Made by a program: the position numbers and the translations under genes. The notes under the pieces were generated by a model, which was given only the letters and a program-made list of their open reading frames with translations, had not been told where the DNA came from and ran no database searches. From positions 1 through 64,000 of the forward strand of contig JAJQED010000041.1 of assembly GCA_021201825.1 (NCBI GenBank): a DNA stretch of 64,000 nucleotides. The letters run 5' to 3'. This DNA comes from Alistipes sp. (lineage in GTDB: Bacteria > Bacteroidota > Bacteroidia > Bacteroidales > Rikenellaceae). Positions 53,270 through 61,346 of this stretch are shown in pieces; the first letter of the stretch is position 1; each line of letters begins with the position of its first letter.

Positions 53270-53283
53270 TACCCGTCCGGCAA

Positions 53284-54294
53284 ATGGAAGAAACTACCGT
53301 ACCGAACCCGAACAGCGCCATAGCAGCCGTAACCGGTAATCCGCAGATATCGGTCGTAATCCCCGTTAACAACGAGGAGGAATCATTACCGGAACTCTAC
53401 CGGTGGATCGATAGCGTTATGAGGGATAACGGCTTTACCTACGAGGTTATATTCATTGACGACGGTTCGACCGATTATTCATGGCAGGTAATAAGTAGCC
53501 TTGCCTCGGAGTTTCCGCAGGTAAGGGGACGCAGTTTCCGGCGGAACTACGGAAAAAGCGCCGCGCTCTATACCGGTTTCGAAGCGGCCGTGGGCGATGT
53601 GGTGATAACGATGGATGCCGACCTGCAGGACTCTCCGGACGAGATACCGGAGCTTTACCGAATGATAACCCGGGATGGGTACGACCTTGTTTCCGGATGG
53701 AAACGCGACAGGAAAGACCCGCTGGGAAAAACTTTGCCCAGCCGTTTCTTTAACGCTACGGCGCGGATGGTGTCGGGGATCAAACTCCATGATTTTAACT
53801 GCGGACTCAAAGCATACCGCCGTAAGGTGGTGAACAGTATCGAGGTCTTCGGGGAGATGCACCGCTATATACCAATCCTTGCCAAAAAAGCCGGGTTTAA
53901 CCGTATCGGGGAAAAGGAGGTCAAGCACTACCCCCGCAAGTACGGGAAGACCAAATTCGGCCTGGAGAGGATGGTTAAAGGCTATCTTGACCTTATTACG
54001 GTAACGTTCATAACCCGGTTCGGCAAGAGTCCGATGTATATCTTCGGAAGCCTCGGTACACTGATGTTCCTACTGGGGGGGATCACTACCGTTTGGCTCA
54101 TTGCGGAAAAAATATACCGCCAGAACCACGGTTACGTCGTCCGTAGTGTTGCCGACCAACCTATGTTTTTCATAGCCCTTACGGCCGTGATATTGGGGGT
54201 GATGCTGTTTCTTGCCGGTTTTCTCGGGGAGCTGATAAACCGCACCTCCGGAGACCGGAATAAATATATTATCGACGATTCGGTAGGAATATAA
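53284..54294 (+). CDS. family 2 glycosyltransferase (polyprenyl-phosphate sugar transferase type)
   Basis: 336 aa. A GT-A domain (about 20-245) contains ISVVIPVNNEEESLPELY, VIFIDDGSTDYSW and TMDADLQDSPDEI (the DxD-type metal site). GWKRDRKDPLGKTLPSRFFN follows, then DFNCGLKAYRRKVV. Two C-terminal membrane helices (MYIFGSLGTLMFLLGGITTVWLI and FFIALTAVILGVMLFLAGFLGELI) complete the GtrB/DPM1-like layout. These enzymes load a sugar from a nucleotide onto undecaprenyl phosphate, facing the cytoplasm. The donor sugar is not predictable. Flanking DUF4199 and DUF4293 genes lie 14 and 20 nt away. Confidence 0.9.
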   Translation: MEETTVPNPNSAIAAVTGNPQISVVIPVNNEEESLPELYRWIDSVMRDNGFTYEVIFIDDGSTDYSWQVISSLASEFPQVRGRSFRRNYGKSAALYTGFEAAVGDVVITMDADLQDSPDEIPELYRMITRDGYDLVSGWKRDRKDPLGKTLPSRFFNATARMVSGIKLHDFNCGLKAYRRKVVNSIEVFGEMHRYIPILAKKAGFNRIGEKEVKHYPRKYGKTKFGLERMVKGYLDLITVTFITRFGKSPMYIFGSLGTLMFLLGGITTVWLIAEKIYRQNHGYVVRSVADQPMFFIALTAVILGVMLFLAGFLGELINRTSGDRNKYIIDDSVGI

Positions 54295-54314
54295 ACCCTT
54301 AAACGTAATAATTT

Positions 54315-54785
54315 ATGATCCAGAGAATACAGTCGCTATATCTTTTTATCGTCGCGGGATTGATGGTCGTGATGCTGAGTTTCCCGTTAGGCAGGTTCCT
54401 GGCCGGGGACGAAGAATTCATACTAAAGGCTTACGGCATTTACTCGACCCTCGACACCGGTATTCCGATACTCGCGCTGCCCTATATGGGTATCCTTATT
54501 ACCCTTGCCGCGGCATTGCCGTTCATTACCATCTTCTTTTACAAGAACCGCCTGCTGCAAATCAGGTTATGCTTTATGGAGATGGTCTTCCTGATCGGGG
54601 TGCAGATTTTCGTGGTTTTTTTCCTCTATCGCGCCACGAAGAGTTTCAACCACCTGCCGGTATCCAGCGTTACCTATTCGGCGATAGACGTTATTCCGCT
54701 GGTTGCCCTTATCCTAATGTGGCTTTCTTTCCGGGCTATTGCCAAGGACGAAGCGCTTGTACGGTCGTTGGACAGGATCCGGTAA
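54315..54785 (+). CDS. DUF4293 membrane protein
   Basis: 156 aa with the MIQRIQSLYLFIVAGLMVVMLSFPLG opening that marks DUF4293 proteins of Bacteroidetes. Four membrane segments are visible (also GIPILALPYMGILITLAAALPFITIFFY, MEMVFLIGVQIFVVFFLY and YSAIDVIPLVALILMWLSF), ending in a charged tail with AKDEALVRSLDRIR. Function unknown. It is the last gene of the run and is followed by a very strong bidirectional terminator. Confidence 0.87.
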   Translation: MIQRIQSLYLFIVAGLMVVMLSFPLGRFLAGDEEFILKAYGIYSTLDTGIPILALPYMGILITLAAALPFITIFFYKNRLLQIRLCFMEMVFLIGVQIFVVFFLYRATKSFNHLPVSSVTYSAIDVIPLVALILMWLSFRAIAKDEALVRSLDRIR

Positions 54786-54801
54786 ACCGCGTATTGCACC
54801 G

Positions 54802-54840
54802 AAACGAATAAAGCGGCCCGCCGGGCCGCTTTATTCGTTT
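54802..54840. terminator. 18-bp bidirectional terminator
   Basis: AAACGAATAAAGCGGCCC pairs perfectly with GGGCCGCTTTATTCGTTT around loop GCC. The stem lies midway between the convergent stops of DUF4293 (54785) and the second skp gene (54861), and T/A tracts flank both sides, so it can end transcripts in both directions. Confidence 0.92.
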
Positions 54841-54860
54841 TTAGTTTTCCTGTCGGTCGG

Positions 54861-55376
54861 TTAAATGCCGAGTTCGGCCTGTACCAACGGGAGGATATTA
54901 ATGAACGTATTTTCATCGTAGTAAGCGAGCGACTGCGAAGTCAGTTCGAATACTGCGGTGAAAGCATTGTCCTTAGATACTTTCTGGATAGCTTCGTTAG
55001 CCTTTTCGATCACAGGGGTCATAAGCCTTGCCTGCTCCTGCTGCATAAGGTTACCTGCGTTCTGCTCGAATTGGGTCAGCCTTTCCCTAAGGTTGTTGAG
55101 TTCCTCGCTGCGCAGTTCGAGTATGGCTTCGGAAAGTGTATTCTGTTCTTTGACGAAGTTGTTCCATTTGTTGTTCAGCTCTACGGCCATGGATTCGTAC
55201 TGGTCCTCGAGGTCTTTCTGGAAAGACTCGAAGTTGGTCCGCACTTCCACCATCTCGGGCATCACGTCGATCAACTCGGCAAAATTGATGTAACCGAATT
55301 TTTGAGCGTAACCGTTGGCGTTACCCAGTAGAAATACGGCACTTACGGCCAGCACTACTTTCAAAAATCTTTTCAT
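54861..55376 (-). CDS. OmpH/Skp-family periplasmic chaperone (copy 2)
   Basis: 171 aa with signal peptide MKRFLKVVLAVSAVFLLGNANGYAQ. KFGYINFAELIDVMPEM starts the mature protein, and the middle is a long coiled coil (FQKDLEDQYESMAVELNNKW through LRSEELNNLRERLTQFEQNAGNLMQQEQARL). It ends with the short strand region FTAVFELTSQSLAYYDE. Skp trimers hold unfolded outer-membrane proteins on the way to BamA. It is the last of the operon uppS-bamA-skp-skp, 29 nt after its paralogue. Skp function is inferred from family and context. Confidence 0.9.
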   Translation of the reverse strand: MKRFLKVVLAVSAVFLLGNANGYAQKFGYINFAELIDVMPEMVEVRTNFESFQKDLEDQYESMAVELNNKWNNFVKEQNTLSEAILELRSEELNNLRERLTQFEQNAGNLMQQEQARLMTPVIEKANEAIQKVSKDNAFTAVFELTSQSLAYYDENTFINILPLVQAELGI

Positions 55377-55405
55377 AAATCTAAGTTTGAATTATCAGTT
55401 TCGAA

Positions 55406-55915
55406 TTAATTAGCAAGCAAAGATATAATTTCCTGCGTTTTATCAACAGAGGGGGCGTAATAAAGTATCGTAGGGTTGGTTGCGATATCGATCACAACCT
55501 GGTAGCCGTTCTGCTCGGCATAACTGTTAATAATGGCGAAAACACGGTCCTGGATGGGTTTTATGGTTTCCACCCGTTTGCGGAGCAGCTCCCCTTCCTG
55601 TCCGAATATCTCTTCCTGGTAGGCAACGATCTCCTTTTCACGGTTTATTATGGCATCCTCCCGTTGGGTGCGTGTCGTTTGTGACAGATATCCTTTTTCG
55701 GCCTGGTACTGGTTATACTGCTGCTCCAGTTCGGCGAAAGCGTTGTCGATCTGCTGCTGGTACTGCTGCCCGAGCTGGTCGAGAGACGTAAGTGCGTCGT
55801 TATATTCCTGTACTGACCGGAAAACCGTTTCGCTGTTCAGGACCATCACACCCTGCGCCGACGCTGTGAACGCCGTGGCTACAAGGACTGCCGCTGCTAT
55901 AAGTAATTTTTTCAT
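55406..55915 (-). CDS. OmpH/Skp-family periplasmic chaperone (copy 1)
   Basis: 169 aa with signal peptide MKKLLIAAAVLVATAFTASAQ. GVMVLNSETVFRSVQEYN precedes a coiled-coil arm (QLGQQYQQQIDNAFAELEQQYNQYQAEKGYLSQTTRTQREDAIINREKEIVAYQEEIFG). The closing block IINSYAEQNGYQVVIDIATNPTILYYAP is the OmpH pattern. It is clearly diverged from copy 2 (Gln-rich rather than acidic arm), so the two may prefer different clients. It lies about 125 nt after bamA in the same orientation. Confidence 0.9.
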   Translation of the reverse strand: MKKLLIAAAVLVATAFTASAQGVMVLNSETVFRSVQEYNDALTSLDQLGQQYQQQIDNAFAELEQQYNQYQAEKGYLSQTTRTQREDAIINREKEIVAYQEEIFGQEGELLRKRVETIKPIQDRVFAIINSYAEQNGYQVVIDIATNPTILYYAPSVDKTQEIISLLAN

Positions 55916-56039
55916 AGGGCCAAATTTTGGTTAAACAAACGACAAGATGCAAATTACGTGCATTAACATTGTTAAATTATAAATAATTACGTTCCCGTGC
56001 AAATCCTCCGGCATACTGGCCACCTGTCCACCGGTTGCT

Positions 56040-58730
56040 TTAGAATTGCATACCGATCACGTAGTGTATCTGGCCGCCGCTGCGTTTGGTCGGGTTGATC
56101 TGGTTGTTCGGTTTGTCGAAGCCGAATCCCCAGTCGATACCGAGCATCCCGACGATCGGCAGGTACAGTCGTACACCCACCCCGAGTGACCGTTTGATCT
56201 CGAACGGGTTGAACTTGTCCCATCCCGAGAAAGCGTTACCGCCCTCGGCGAAAACAAGGCCGTAAATGGTTGAGCTGGGTTTAAGGATGAACGGGTAACG
56301 CAGCTCGACGGTGTATTTGTTGTAAACGTGGGCGTAATCGGTCATACCGTAGCGGTAGGGAGTAAGTGCTCCGTCCTCGTAACCGCGCAGTGCGATAACG
56401 TCCACCCCGTAAATGTTGTAACCCGACATACCGTCACCACCGACGTCGAAGCCTTCGAACGGCGATTTCTTGTATTTGTTATAGTAACCGAGGTAACCCA
56501 TTTCGGCCTTGGCCATAAGAACCAGGCTCTGATTCCGGGACAACGGGGTGTACCATTCGGCTTTGAGTTTCCATTTATGGTATTCGATAAATTTATACCG
56601 CTTGTTGTCACTGAGGTTCGGGTCCTTGTAATCCTTATTATCGAACAGGGAATAGGGAGGTGTCAGTGTTACGGCCACCGAGAAGTCCGAACCGCGCCTG
56701 GGATAGATCGGCTGGTCCACGGAGTTACGCCCGAATGCAGTGGTAAAAGCAAATGTATTGGCGTTACCGTCCGAAATGATAAAATAATCGTACCAGTTAT
56801 CGAGCATATATGCCTGGTATGAGACTTCGTTATACAGCGTCCAGTATGGGTCGGGCCACTTTAGCCTATGGCCTATACCGACCGCAACGCCGACCGTACG
56901 GAAGAAGCGGGTCGCGTTACGGTAATAATAAGAAGCGTCCGTTTCACTCGAATAGTGGGTGCTGACTGTAAGTGAATTAGGCTTCTTTCCGCCCAGCCAC
57001 GGTTCGGTAAATGCCACCTGGAACGAAGAATAGTACGATCCGTTGGTCTGCGCCCGGATACTGAGGGACTGGCTCTGCCCCTGAGGGTAAGGCCTCCATG
57101 CTCCTTTCTTGAAGAAGTTTTTGAGCGATACGTTGTTCAGCGTAAGCCCCACGGACCCTACGAACATCCCGGAACCCCAACCCCCGGATATTTCCGCCTG
57201 GTCACTGGCCTGTTCCTCCAGGTCCCAGTTTATATTTACCAGCTCCGCCGAAATGGGCACCGGCTCCGGGAGGCTGCCCTCCGGGTTGAAGTGCTGCATC
57301 TGGCTCAGTAGCCTCATCGACTGCATCAACATCGACCGGTTGTATAGGTCGCCCGGACGGGTGTATAGTTCGCGTCGGATTACCTCGTCGTCCACACGCA
57401 GGTTGCCGGATATGTTCACTTCGTTGATAGTGGCCTGCTTGCCCTCCATGATCTTCAGCTCGAGGTCGATAGAATCTTCCCCGATAATGGTCTCGGCCGG
57501 GTCGATCATAAAGAACAGATAGCCGTCGTTCTGATAAAGCGAGGAGATGGTCGACGGGTCCTCCGGATTGTTCTCCTTGCCGATGCCGAGCCTTTTGTGC
57601 AGGGTTTTCTTGTCATAAGTGTCCCCGGGTTTGATACCGAGCAGCTGATCCAGGTATTCCGTGCTGTGGCGGCTGTTGCCGACCCAGGAAATGTCGCGGA
57701 AGTAGTATTTATTACCCTCCTCTATATTGATCAGGATACCGATCCTTTTTTCGTTTATGTCGTATATCGAGTCGAATACGATATTGGCGTTACGGTAACC
57801 GCGAGAGTTATAGAAGTCTATTATATTCTCCTTATCATTCGCGTACTCCTCTTCCTTAAGCTTTGAGTTCTTGAAAATATTGATGCTTTTCTTGCCGGTT
57901 TTCTTCATCTGGGCCCGGAGCTTTTTATCGGAGAAGACTTCATTGCCGGTGAAATCCAGCTCGCCGATCTTGACCTTATTGTTCTTCTCGACCACAAACG
58001 TAACCGTAACCGCATTCAGCAGCATCGTATCGTTCTCGATACGGGGATGGACCTCCACGTTCCGGAACCCTTTCTCGATAAAGTGTTGCTTTATAAGGTG
58101 GATATTCTTATTTATAACGAATTCCGACAATTCGCTCCTCCCGGCCCGCAGGCCCAGGTTTTCTTTCAACTCCTTTGCCTGGCCTTTGCGGATACCCTCG
58201 AAATACCAGTCGTAGACCATCGGCCTTTCCTTGAAATAGATATCCAGGTTAAGGCTGTCCCCGACGATCTCGCCGACCACGTCCACATCCGAAAAGTAAC
58301 GGCGGTTCCAGAAATTCTGCACCGCCTGCGAGATATAGTTCCCGGGAATATAGACCTCGTCGCCTTTCTTAAGGCCTGATACGATCAGGACCTGATTCTT
58401 GTCCAGGAACTCTATACCGTGGATATTTATATCGTTAATTATGTATTTGCGGGGATTCCTGTAATCGGCCAGCGGGAGTTTCTGCCTCTCTTCTTCCGAC
58501 AGGGGGATGGGTGCCGGTTTGTCGTCCGCCTCTTCCGCTTCGGGGCTTTGAGTGCCGTTGTCTATGTCCTGCTCACCGGTACCGGGAACGTCATCCGGGT
58601 CCGCTTCGGTTGCAACTGCTTCCTGGGGGGTAGCTTCGGGCTGCTCTCCGTCCTGTCCGGGTTGTTGGGCCAGGGCGGCGCTGAAAACAAATGTGGTAAG
58701 GGTAAGCAGTAGCAGGAATTGTCTTCTCAT
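56040..58730 (-). CDS. bamA: outer-membrane protein assembly factor BamA
   Basis: 896 aa from the ATG at 58730; the TTG at 58742 is the track start. Signal peptide MRRQFLLLLTLTTFVFSAALAQ. An acidic low-complexity stretch of about 65 residues (EADPDDVPGTGEQDIDNG and similar) precedes five POTRA domains (about 90-480), e.g. YIINDINIHGIEFLDKNQVLIVSGLKKGDEV and KIGELDFTGNEVFSDKKL. The C-terminal 16-strand barrel ends GGQIHYVIGMQF, a beta-signal with terminal Phe. It inserts barrel proteins into the outer membrane. uppS ends 8 nt upstream, and the two skp chaperones follow. Confidence 0.95.
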   Translation of the reverse strand: MRRQFLLLLTLTTFVFSAALAQQPGQDGEQPEATPQEAVATEADPDDVPGTGEQDIDNGTQSPEAEEADDKPAPIPLSEEERQKLPLADYRNPRKYIINDINIHGIEFLDKNQVLIVSGLKKGDEVYIPGNYISQAVQNFWNRRYFSDVDVVGEIVGDSLNLDIYFKERPMVYDWYFEGIRKGQAKELKENLGLRAGRSELSEFVINKNIHLIKQHFIEKGFRNVEVHPRIENDTMLLNAVTVTFVVEKNNKVKIGELDFTGNEVFSDKKLRAQMKKTGKKSINIFKNSKLKEEEYANDKENIIDFYNSRGYRNANIVFDSIYDINEKRIGILINIEEGNKYYFRDISWVGNSRHSTEYLDQLLGIKPGDTYDKKTLHKRLGIGKENNPEDPSTISSLYQNDGYLFFMIDPAETIIGEDSIDLELKIMEGKQATINEVNISGNLRVDDEVIRRELYTRPGDLYNRSMLMQSMRLLSQMQHFNPEGSLPEPVPISAELVNINWDLEEQASDQAEISGGWGSGMFVGSVGLTLNNVSLKNFFKKGAWRPYPQGQSQSLSIRAQTNGSYYSSFQVAFTEPWLGGKKPNSLTVSTHYSSETDASYYYRNATRFFRTVGVAVGIGHRLKWPDPYWTLYNEVSYQAYMLDNWYDYFIISDGNANTFAFTTAFGRNSVDQPIYPRRGSDFSVAVTLTPPYSLFDNKDYKDPNLSDNKRYKFIEYHKWKLKAEWYTPLSRNQSLVLMAKAEMGYLGYYNKYKKSPFEGFDVGGDGMSGYNIYGVDVIALRGYEDGALTPYRYGMTDYAHVYNKYTVELRYPFILKPSSTIYGLVFAEGGNAFSGWDKFNPFEIKRSLGVGVRLYLPIVGMLGIDWGFGFDKPNNQINPTKRSGGQIHYVIGMQF

Positions 58731-58738
58731 CTTAACTC

Positions 58739-59464
58739 TCAAGGTTTGTTATTTTCGACCAGCCCGTACCTGCGCTCCCTCAGGGCATACTGCGCAAGCG
58801 CCCTGGAAAATTCTTCCTCTCCGAAGTCGGGCCAGTAAATATCGGTAAAATAAAACTCTGTATAAGCGGTTTGCCAAAGCAGGAAATTACTGAGCCTTAG
58901 TTCGCCGCTGGTGCGGATCAACAGGTCCGGGTCCGGAATGCCGCCGGTGTAAAGATGTCCGGCGAACATTCCCGCGTCGATCTCTTCCGGCCGTATTTCC
59001 CCGCCCGCCGCCTTGGCGGCAATTTCCTTTGCGGCATGCAGCATCTCTTCCCGCGAGCCGTAGTTAATGGCAAGGATAAGGTTTATATCCGTGCAGCCTG
59101 CGGTCTTTTGTTCAATGGTGTCCAGGTGGGGAATAACTCCGTCAGGCATGGAATCCCTGTCCCCGATGATACGGACCCGTACGCCGTTTTCAACGAGCGA
59201 ATCGATCTCCCCCGCGATACTCTCGCAAAGCAGGGCCATCAGCCCCTGCACTTCGTCCGTTGGACGGCCCCAGTTCTCGGTAGAGAAAACAAAAAGGGTC
59301 AGGTAGCGCACCCCTGCCTTGCGGGCAGCCTTAAGTACGACCCTGACGCTTTCCACTCCCTGGATATGGCCCGACAGCCGCTCTTTACCTCGGCTTTTAG
59401 CCCACCGGCCGTTGCCGTCCATGATAATGGCAACGTGCTGTGGTATTTTAGATGTGTCGGCCAT
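58739..59464 (-). CDS. uppS: isoprenyl (undecaprenyl) diphosphate synthase
   Basis: 241 aa from the ATG at 59464 (MADTSKIPQHVAIIMDGNGRWA); the track start adds ten residues upstream. It is a cis-prenyltransferase making the C55 lipid carrier for peptidoglycan and O-antigen. Motifs are MDGNGRWAKSRGKERLSGHIQG (catalytic Asp, diphosphate-binding), LTLFVFSTENWGRP, ILAINYGSREE and the C-terminal LLIRTSGELRLSNFLLWQTAYTEFYFTDIYWPDF. It opens the envelope operon, with a -7 box about 28 nt upstream. bamA starts 8 nt after its stop. Confidence 0.95.
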   Translation of the reverse strand: MADTSKIPQHVAIIMDGNGRWAKSRGKERLSGHIQGVESVRVVLKAARKAGVRYLTLFVFSTENWGRPTDEVQGLMALLCESIAGEIDSLVENGVRVRIIGDRDSMPDGVIPHLDTIEQKTAGCTDINLILAINYGSREEMLHAAKEIAAKAAGGEIRPEEIDAGMFAGHLYTGGIPDPDLLIRTSGELRLSNFLLWQTAYTEFYFTDIYWPDFGEEEFSRALAQYALRERRYGLVENNKP

Positions 59465-59491
59465 ACAATCTCGTATCTTTTTACAGAGCCA

Positions 59492-59499
59492 CAAATATA
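59492..59499 (-). promoter_or_regulatory. -7 box of the uppS-bamA-skp-skp operon
   Basis: The minus strand reads TATATTTG, an exact TAnnTTTG match, giving a leader of about 20 nt before the ATG at 59464. No -33 TTTG at the expected distance. Confidence 0.55.
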
Positions 59500-59621
59500 G
59501 TAATTTAAACTCACCCGGCGAGGAGTTTACCTCATTTTTACCCGCGCCGTTGCTAACCCGGGGCGGGACGGGGAGCCGTGGCCGTAAAATTTTATGCTGC
59601 CGGGATCCGGGTGGCTGCAGG

Positions 59622-60515
59622 TTATTCCGCCGCAGACTCGTCCCTCTTATCGAGCCCCCACAGCATTTTATTTCTTAACGTATCGTAAAAGGATATATTT
59701 TGCAGGTGGGCCAAAAAAACCGGTTTGGACGATCTTTTTACGGATAGGACCGCCCCGTGCGGTATTTGCAGTATTTCCCCGTCCGCCGATGAGACCGTAT
59801 CGCGGTCCCGGCCGTTAACCCGGAACTGCACTTCCGAACTGTCAGGAAGCACTACGGGCCGCATGGTAAGGTTATGGGGAGCGATGGGGGAAAGGACCAT
59901 GCAGTCGCATTGCGGGGCGACGACCGGGCCGCCGACGCTTAGCGAATAAGCGGTCGACCCTGCCGGGGTAGAGAGTATCACGCCGTCCCCCCAATAGGTG
60001 GCTACCATTTCACCGTCCACATATGTCTCTACGGCGATCATAGGTGCGCTACCACGCTGGATGGCCAGTTCGTTGAATGCGAACGCCGGTTTGTCGGCCG
60101 GGTAGGCTCCGCCGCTGATCTCGAGCAGGGGGCTCTCCCGGACGGTGTAACGCCGGTTTTTAATATCTTCGAGGGCCGTTGCAAGCCCGTCTTTATTAAT
60201 GTTCGCCAGAAAGCCGAGCCTCCCGGAATTGATCCCCAGAACGGGAATCCCTGCCATGCCTACGGTCTTTACACACTCGAGGAACGTACCGTCCCCGCCG
60301 TAACTCAATACCATATCCCCGTCGTAAGTGGACGGATCGGCCGGGTCATACCGGCTCTCGGGCGGGATCGGATGGCCCGCCGCCCGGGAAGACTCGTCCG
60401 CAAATTCCCCGTTGAGACTGTAGGGCATACCGCAGCCGTCCAACAGGGCAAGCAGTTTGCATATATCACGGGGGCTGTGGCCTGTACCCGGACGGCAATA
60501 TAGCATTATTCTCAT
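59622..60515 (-). CDS. nadK: NAD kinase
   Basis: 297 aa from the ATG at 60515 (MRIMLYCRPGTG); the extra 56 residues of the track ORF overlap pdxJ and look spurious. It phosphorylates NAD to NADP. Family motifs are LSYGGDGTFLECVK (GGDG nucleotide site), GINSGRLGFLANI, FNELAIQRG (NE), DGVILSTPAGSTAYSLSVGGPVV, and a C-terminal SPIAPHNLTMRPVVLPDSS. All core residues are intact. It is divergent from pdxJ across 46 bp that must hold both promoters. Confidence 0.93.
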   Translation of the reverse strand: MRIMLYCRPGTGHSPRDICKLLALLDGCGMPYSLNGEFADESSRAAGHPIPPESRYDPADPSTYDGDMVLSYGGDGTFLECVKTVGMAGIPVLGINSGRLGFLANINKDGLATALEDIKNRRYTVRESPLLEISGGAYPADKPAFAFNELAIQRGSAPMIAVETYVDGEMVATYWGDGVILSTPAGSTAYSLSVGGPVVAPQCDCMVLSPIAPHNLTMRPVVLPDSSEVQFRVNGRDRDTVSSADGEILQIPHGAVLSVKRSSKPVFLAHLQNISFYDTLRNKMLWGLDKRDESAAE

Positions 60516-60543
60516 TTCGGGAAATATTGGTAACTTTACCCGG

Positions 60544-60551
60544 CAAATGTA
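60544..60551 (-). promoter_or_regulatory. -7 box of nadK
   Basis: The minus strand reads TACATTTG, an exact TAnnTTTG match. A minus-strand TTTG at 60566-60569 is only 14 nt away and lies over the first pdxJ codons. Transcript start would be near 60537, about 22 nt before the nadK ATG. A looser plus-strand box TAACTTTA (60531-60538) may serve pdxJ, so the two promoters would overlap. Confidence 0.45.
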
Positions 60552-60561
60552 ACTTTTTCCG

Positions 60562-61275
60562 ATGACAAAATTAAGCGTCAATATAAATAAGATAGCGACC
60601 CTGCGTAATTCCAGGGGGGGTGACCTGCCGGGTGTGGTGAAAGCTGCCGTGGACGCTGAGCGGTTCGGGGCCCAGGGTATCACGGTCCATCCCCGTCCGG
60701 ACGAGAGGCATATCCGCTACCGGGACGTTTATGACCTTAAAGAAGTGGTCACCACCGAGTTCAATATCGAGGGTAACCCCATAGACAGTTTTACCGAACT
60801 GGTGATGGACGTGGTTCCAACGCAGGTAACCCTCGTGCCGGATGCACACGATGCCATTACCTCCAATAACGGGTGGGATACCCGCAAACACATGGCGTTC
60901 CTGCGGGATAAAACCGAACTGTTCAAGTCCAAAGGTATCCGGGTATCCATTTTCCTCAATCCCGACCCGTCGCTCGTGCCTTATGCCGCCGAGAGCGGAG
61001 CAGACAGGATCGAACTTTATACCGAAATATACGCTACGGGTTACCCGGCCGACAGGGATAAGGCCCTCGCGCCTTACCTGGCAACGGCACAGGAGGCGCA
61101 AAAATATGGCTTGGGTGTAAATGCCGGCCATGACCTGAATCTTGACAACCTCGCTTTTTTTGTCCGAAATATCCCGTTCACGGCCGAGGTATCCATCGGT
61201 CACGCGCTTATCTCGGACGCCATATACCTCGGCCTCGAGAATACGATCCAGCTATATTTACGCCAGTTAAAGTAA
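60562..61275 (+). CDS. pdxJ: pyridoxine 5'-phosphate synthase
   Basis: 237 aa TIM-barrel enzyme that condenses 1-deoxyxylulose 5-phosphate with 3-amino-2-oxopropyl phosphate in vitamin B6 synthesis. Typical blocks are KLSVNINKIATLRNSRGG, GITVHPRPDERHIRYRDVYDL, EFNIEGNP, VTLVPDAHDAITSNNGWD and the C-terminal GLGVNAGHDLNLDNLAFF followed by EVSIGHALISDAIYLGL. His and Glu residues of the active site (HPRPDERHIR, EGN) are present. Its presence points to the DXP-dependent B6 route in this organism. The CCA enzyme follows 71 nt downstream. Confidence 0.95.
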   Translation: MTKLSVNINKIATLRNSRGGDLPGVVKAAVDAERFGAQGITVHPRPDERHIRYRDVYDLKEVVTTEFNIEGNPIDSFTELVMDVVPTQVTLVPDAHDAITSNNGWDTRKHMAFLRDKTELFKSKGIRVSIFLNPDPSLVPYAAESGADRIELYTEIYATGYPADRDKALAPYLATAQEAQKYGLGVNAGHDLNLDNLAFFVRNIPFTAEVSIGHALISDAIYLGLENTIQLYLRQLK

Positions 61276-61346
61276 GTAGCCGAGCCGTGGCGGTTCAATC
61301 CTTTCCTTATCGTTATTATTCCAATATCTCAGAAAACCGTTAAGTC

